NCBI GenBank assembly: GCA_914767715.1
Contig: OU612067.1
Location: 15,009,001 to 15,073,000 of the forward strand
Direction of reading: 5' to 3'
Length of the DNA stretch: 64,000 nucleotides
From: Membranipora membranacea
Lineage: Eukaryota > Bryozoa > Gymnolaemata > Cheilostomatida > Membraniporidae
The notes under the pieces were generated by a model. It had not been told where the DNA came from. It saw nothing but the letters and a program-made list of their open reading frames with translations, and searched no databases. Positions 62,301 through 64,000 of this stretch are shown here, piece after piece; the first letter of the stretch is position 1; each line of letters opens with the position of its first letter. The position numbers and the translations under genes are program-made.

Positions 62301-62882
62301 CAACTGCAATGATGTAAGGCACAGTTTTTACATCAAGGATGGATGATAAATGAAAGGTTAGTGACTGGTAGGTCATGTTCCATAACCAGTGAGGGCCATT
62401 GCTCATTATTTATACCGGGAATAGAATTTTCAGTTTTAAATGATACATCAACTCCAAAAGGTTTTGCTTATATGCATCAAGACACTTTTGAATAATCATG
62501 CTGCTCTGACTTAACAGACAATATAACATATTGAGATTTGCCGTTGGAGTGCCTCATATGAGGGCCAAGCAATTTGAATGACAGGTTGAGGGACAATAGG
62601 TCCTGATGTTGCCATAAACCGGATTAGGCTTGTAATTTACTAATCCAACTGAAAATCTAAGTTCTGCACTGTTATCTAGAAAATGAGTTGCAGATCAAAA
62701 TGTTGGCACTTTTATTCTAAAGTCATGACTCACCTCAGGGTTACCATCAGCTACCCCTCTAGCCTCTGCTGGGACAATAATAGCCTCAAACACCATTTTC
62801 TTATCGAGTTCCTCTGAGATGGAGTTCGCTTCCTCTAAGTGTGGTATCATCTCTAGGACATCCTCCTTCAGTAACATCTCAT
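59356..62882 (-). CDS. Kinesin-3 tail, KIF28/KLP-6-like (N-terminal part beyond the right edge)
   Basis: Seven minus-strand exons in phase: 62882-62734, 62303-62160, 61548-61402, 61118-60972, 60641-60516, 60266-60030, 59667-59356 (stop). There is no motor or FHA domain in the window; those exons should lie upstream, to the right. The tail resembles kinesin-3 tails: LEEANSISEELDKKMVFEA with VPAEARGV; then NIENGLEYYWPREKFYNRKS; then a C2-like strand pattern, DFHFKVKITGARGLPKRYN and NPDWKLEKQFDYPSL. The last two exons are Lys-rich and then acidic (KKELKKKKAANA; EGDGSDDEEITIHL), ending VSYTVNSGYVM. KIF28 and C. elegans KLP-6 are kinesin-3 motors tied to mitochondria and cilia. The assignment rests on the tail only, by eye. 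Confidence 0.65.
59858..59881. repeat. (AT)n microsatellite
   Basis: An AT alternation in the last intron of the kinesin-like gene, framed by repeats of CACTTACAAGTCA. Confidence 0.75.
60673..60712. repeat. AAATTAT heptamer tandem repeat
   Basis: Five adjoining ATAAATT/AAATTAT units, 30 bases outside the 60516-60641 exon of the kinesin-like gene. Confidence 0.8.
61586..61900 (+). mobile_element. Repeat-like segment headed by the 5' end of U2 snRNA
   Basis: The left end, CTTCTCGGCCTATTGGCTAA, continues as GATCAAAGTGT. It matches the conserved first 30 or so bases of U2 snRNA with one substitution and one inserted A. The rest of U2 (branch-recognition and Sm-site regions) is not present. What follows is unrelated and more GC-rich than the intron, with short inverted repeats. 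Read as a U2-headed SINE or a chimeric snRNA retrocopy in a kinesin intron, antisense to the gene. The right end is an estimate. Confidence 0.5.
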
Positions 62883-62944
62883 CTGTAGGTAATAAGTGGG
62901 TAGTGTGTAAGGAGACACGTGTTTGAGTGTATATGTGTGTAAGC

Positions 62945-63700
62945 ATGCAGCTGAACCCAGAAAAGACCGAGGTGATGAACTCTAGTTTGAGCCATAAGCA
63001 ACATTATAAACAAGATGTTGTGGTTGATGATTTATCTTTTTTTCCAAATTCATTCACAAAATTTTTAGGGGTTTTTATTGATAATAAGTTGTCTTTTAAC
63101 AAACATGTAGACTCTTTAGTATCAGCTTGTAGCTCAAGATTATTTTTAATGAGGAAACTAAAGACAATTGGACTAAACAGTGATGGCTTAAAAGCTTTTT
63201 ATTTGAGCAACATACGCTCAAAGCTTAGCTATGCTGCTCCGGCCTGGTATTCCTTGCTAAGCGAACATAACCGCGACAGACTTGAGAAAATACAACGAGC
63301 AGCTCTGAAGATAATTTTTCCAGATTTAGAATACGATCATAGATTATCAGTCTTAGGCATCCCAAAACTCTGTGATTTTCTTTTTGATAACTCTTATTCA
63401 CATTTTCTGCGTATAGTGAATAATGAATCACATTCTATTTTTAGTGAACTACTTTTCAACAAGAATTCCAGAACATCCTCTCGAGCTATACAAATTTTTC
63501 GGCCAAAACTCTGCAGGACTGAAAGGCGGAGAAAAGGCTTTTTTTAATTTTTTCATGACCTATCATGACTACGGTCTAGCATATATAATTTTTAGTGTGT
63601 TGTTTTTACTATGCCATACCATCGCTCGCATTCTGTACCATCTGTCATGATGATTGAATGAATACAAATCAAATCAAAAAATCAAATAAAAAAAAAAAGT
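62945..63700 (+). mobile_element. 5'-truncated non-LTR retrotransposon (reverse transcriptase C-terminus)
   Basis: A 206-codon frame carries the end of a LINE reverse transcriptase: LNPEKTEVM, FLGVFIDNKLSFNKHVD, FYLSNIRSKLSYAAPAWYSL, RDRLEKIQRAALKIIFPDL. The catalytic part is missing (5' truncation). The frame is broken in a run of T at about 63540; coding residues resume in another frame (NFFMTYHDYGLAY) to about 63650. The 3' end is a short repeat of AATCAAATC/AATCAAATAAAA, as in tailed CR1/Jockey-type LINEs. It lies antisense in the kinesin intron, starting about 60 bases from the exon acceptor at 62883. Confidence 0.8.
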
Positions 63701-64000
63701 GTTTTGGCGGCGTAATAAAAAAAAGATGGCTGTAGTTTGCAGGCGAGACTACTAAATAAACTCATTTGTCAGTGGGGCGCTGCGGAACCTTGAAGGCCAG
63801 GCACTCCCAAACTGAGCAATGTCATATTATTCTCCTCTTCATCACAAAATGATGAGCAGCCATTGTCGGAATGTATCGTGGTATTCATGTTTATATAAAT
63901 GTGTGTAATTATGAATTTCAAGATGTGAGAGTGGTTCATAGACTTAAAGTCTTTAGATACTTAGAGTTATTACATACTATTATAATAACTCTATGGATAC
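63701..64000. other. Right-edge non-coding stretch
   Basis: No gene seen. A GC-rich piece (about 63705-63800, with AGTTTGCAGGC and GGCGGCG) resembles part of the SINE at 9385-9620 and may be another fragment. The rest is AT-rich. Confidence 0.3.

Noticed and set aside
62927-63547. Intact host gene or active LINE
   Set aside because: Only the end of the reverse transcriptase is present, the catalytic region is missing, and the frame breaks in a T run.

Overview
The window is nuclear DNA of an invertebrate animal. Genes are split by GT-AG introns of roughly 0.2-5 kb, the intergenic DNA is AT-rich, and the proteins are animal-specific families (fukutin, PRMT7, group XII phospholipase A2, an LRP10-type receptor, TMEM64, a kinesin-3 tail). 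Marine invertebrate is my inference; the phylum cannot be fixed from sequence alone. Exon borders were set by hand from splice sites and reading phase. The five complete multi-exon models all stay in phase from ATG to stop.

Layout, left to right: the first coding exon of an unrecognised minus-strand gene (53-182); an uninterrupted fukutin-like ORF (+, 5010-6410); a group XII PLA2 in four coding exons (-, 7642-12308); PRMT7 in 13 coding exons (+, 13491-20689), head to head with the PLA2; a 650-residue secreted protein in six exons with a caspase/legumain-like fold whose catalytic residues look lost (+, 25403-32756); a CUB/LDLa receptor of LRP10 type in 14 exons (-, 33889-49365); TMEM64 in four exons (+, 52103-57215); and the tail of a KIF28/KLP-6-like kinesin (-, 59356-62882), which enters from beyond the right edge. 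Several products belong to the secretory or endosomal system (fukutin, PLA2 with a C-terminal HDEL, receptor with sorting motifs, TMEM64), but nothing shows that they act together.

The non-coding DNA is rich in small mobile elements. There are four copies of a 217-239 bp inverted-repeat element, each flanked by a 5-bp target duplication. A foldback family has 9-bp duplications. A complete tRNA-derived SINE lies just upstream of an LRP10-like exon acceptor. A repeat-like segment begins with the start of U2 snRNA. A 5'-truncated LINE lies near the right end, and a 30-34 bp palindrome recurs only inside one TMEM64 intron. The best candidate for something undescribed is the inactive caspase/C13-like secreted protein; next are the two TIR element families and the palindrome cluster.
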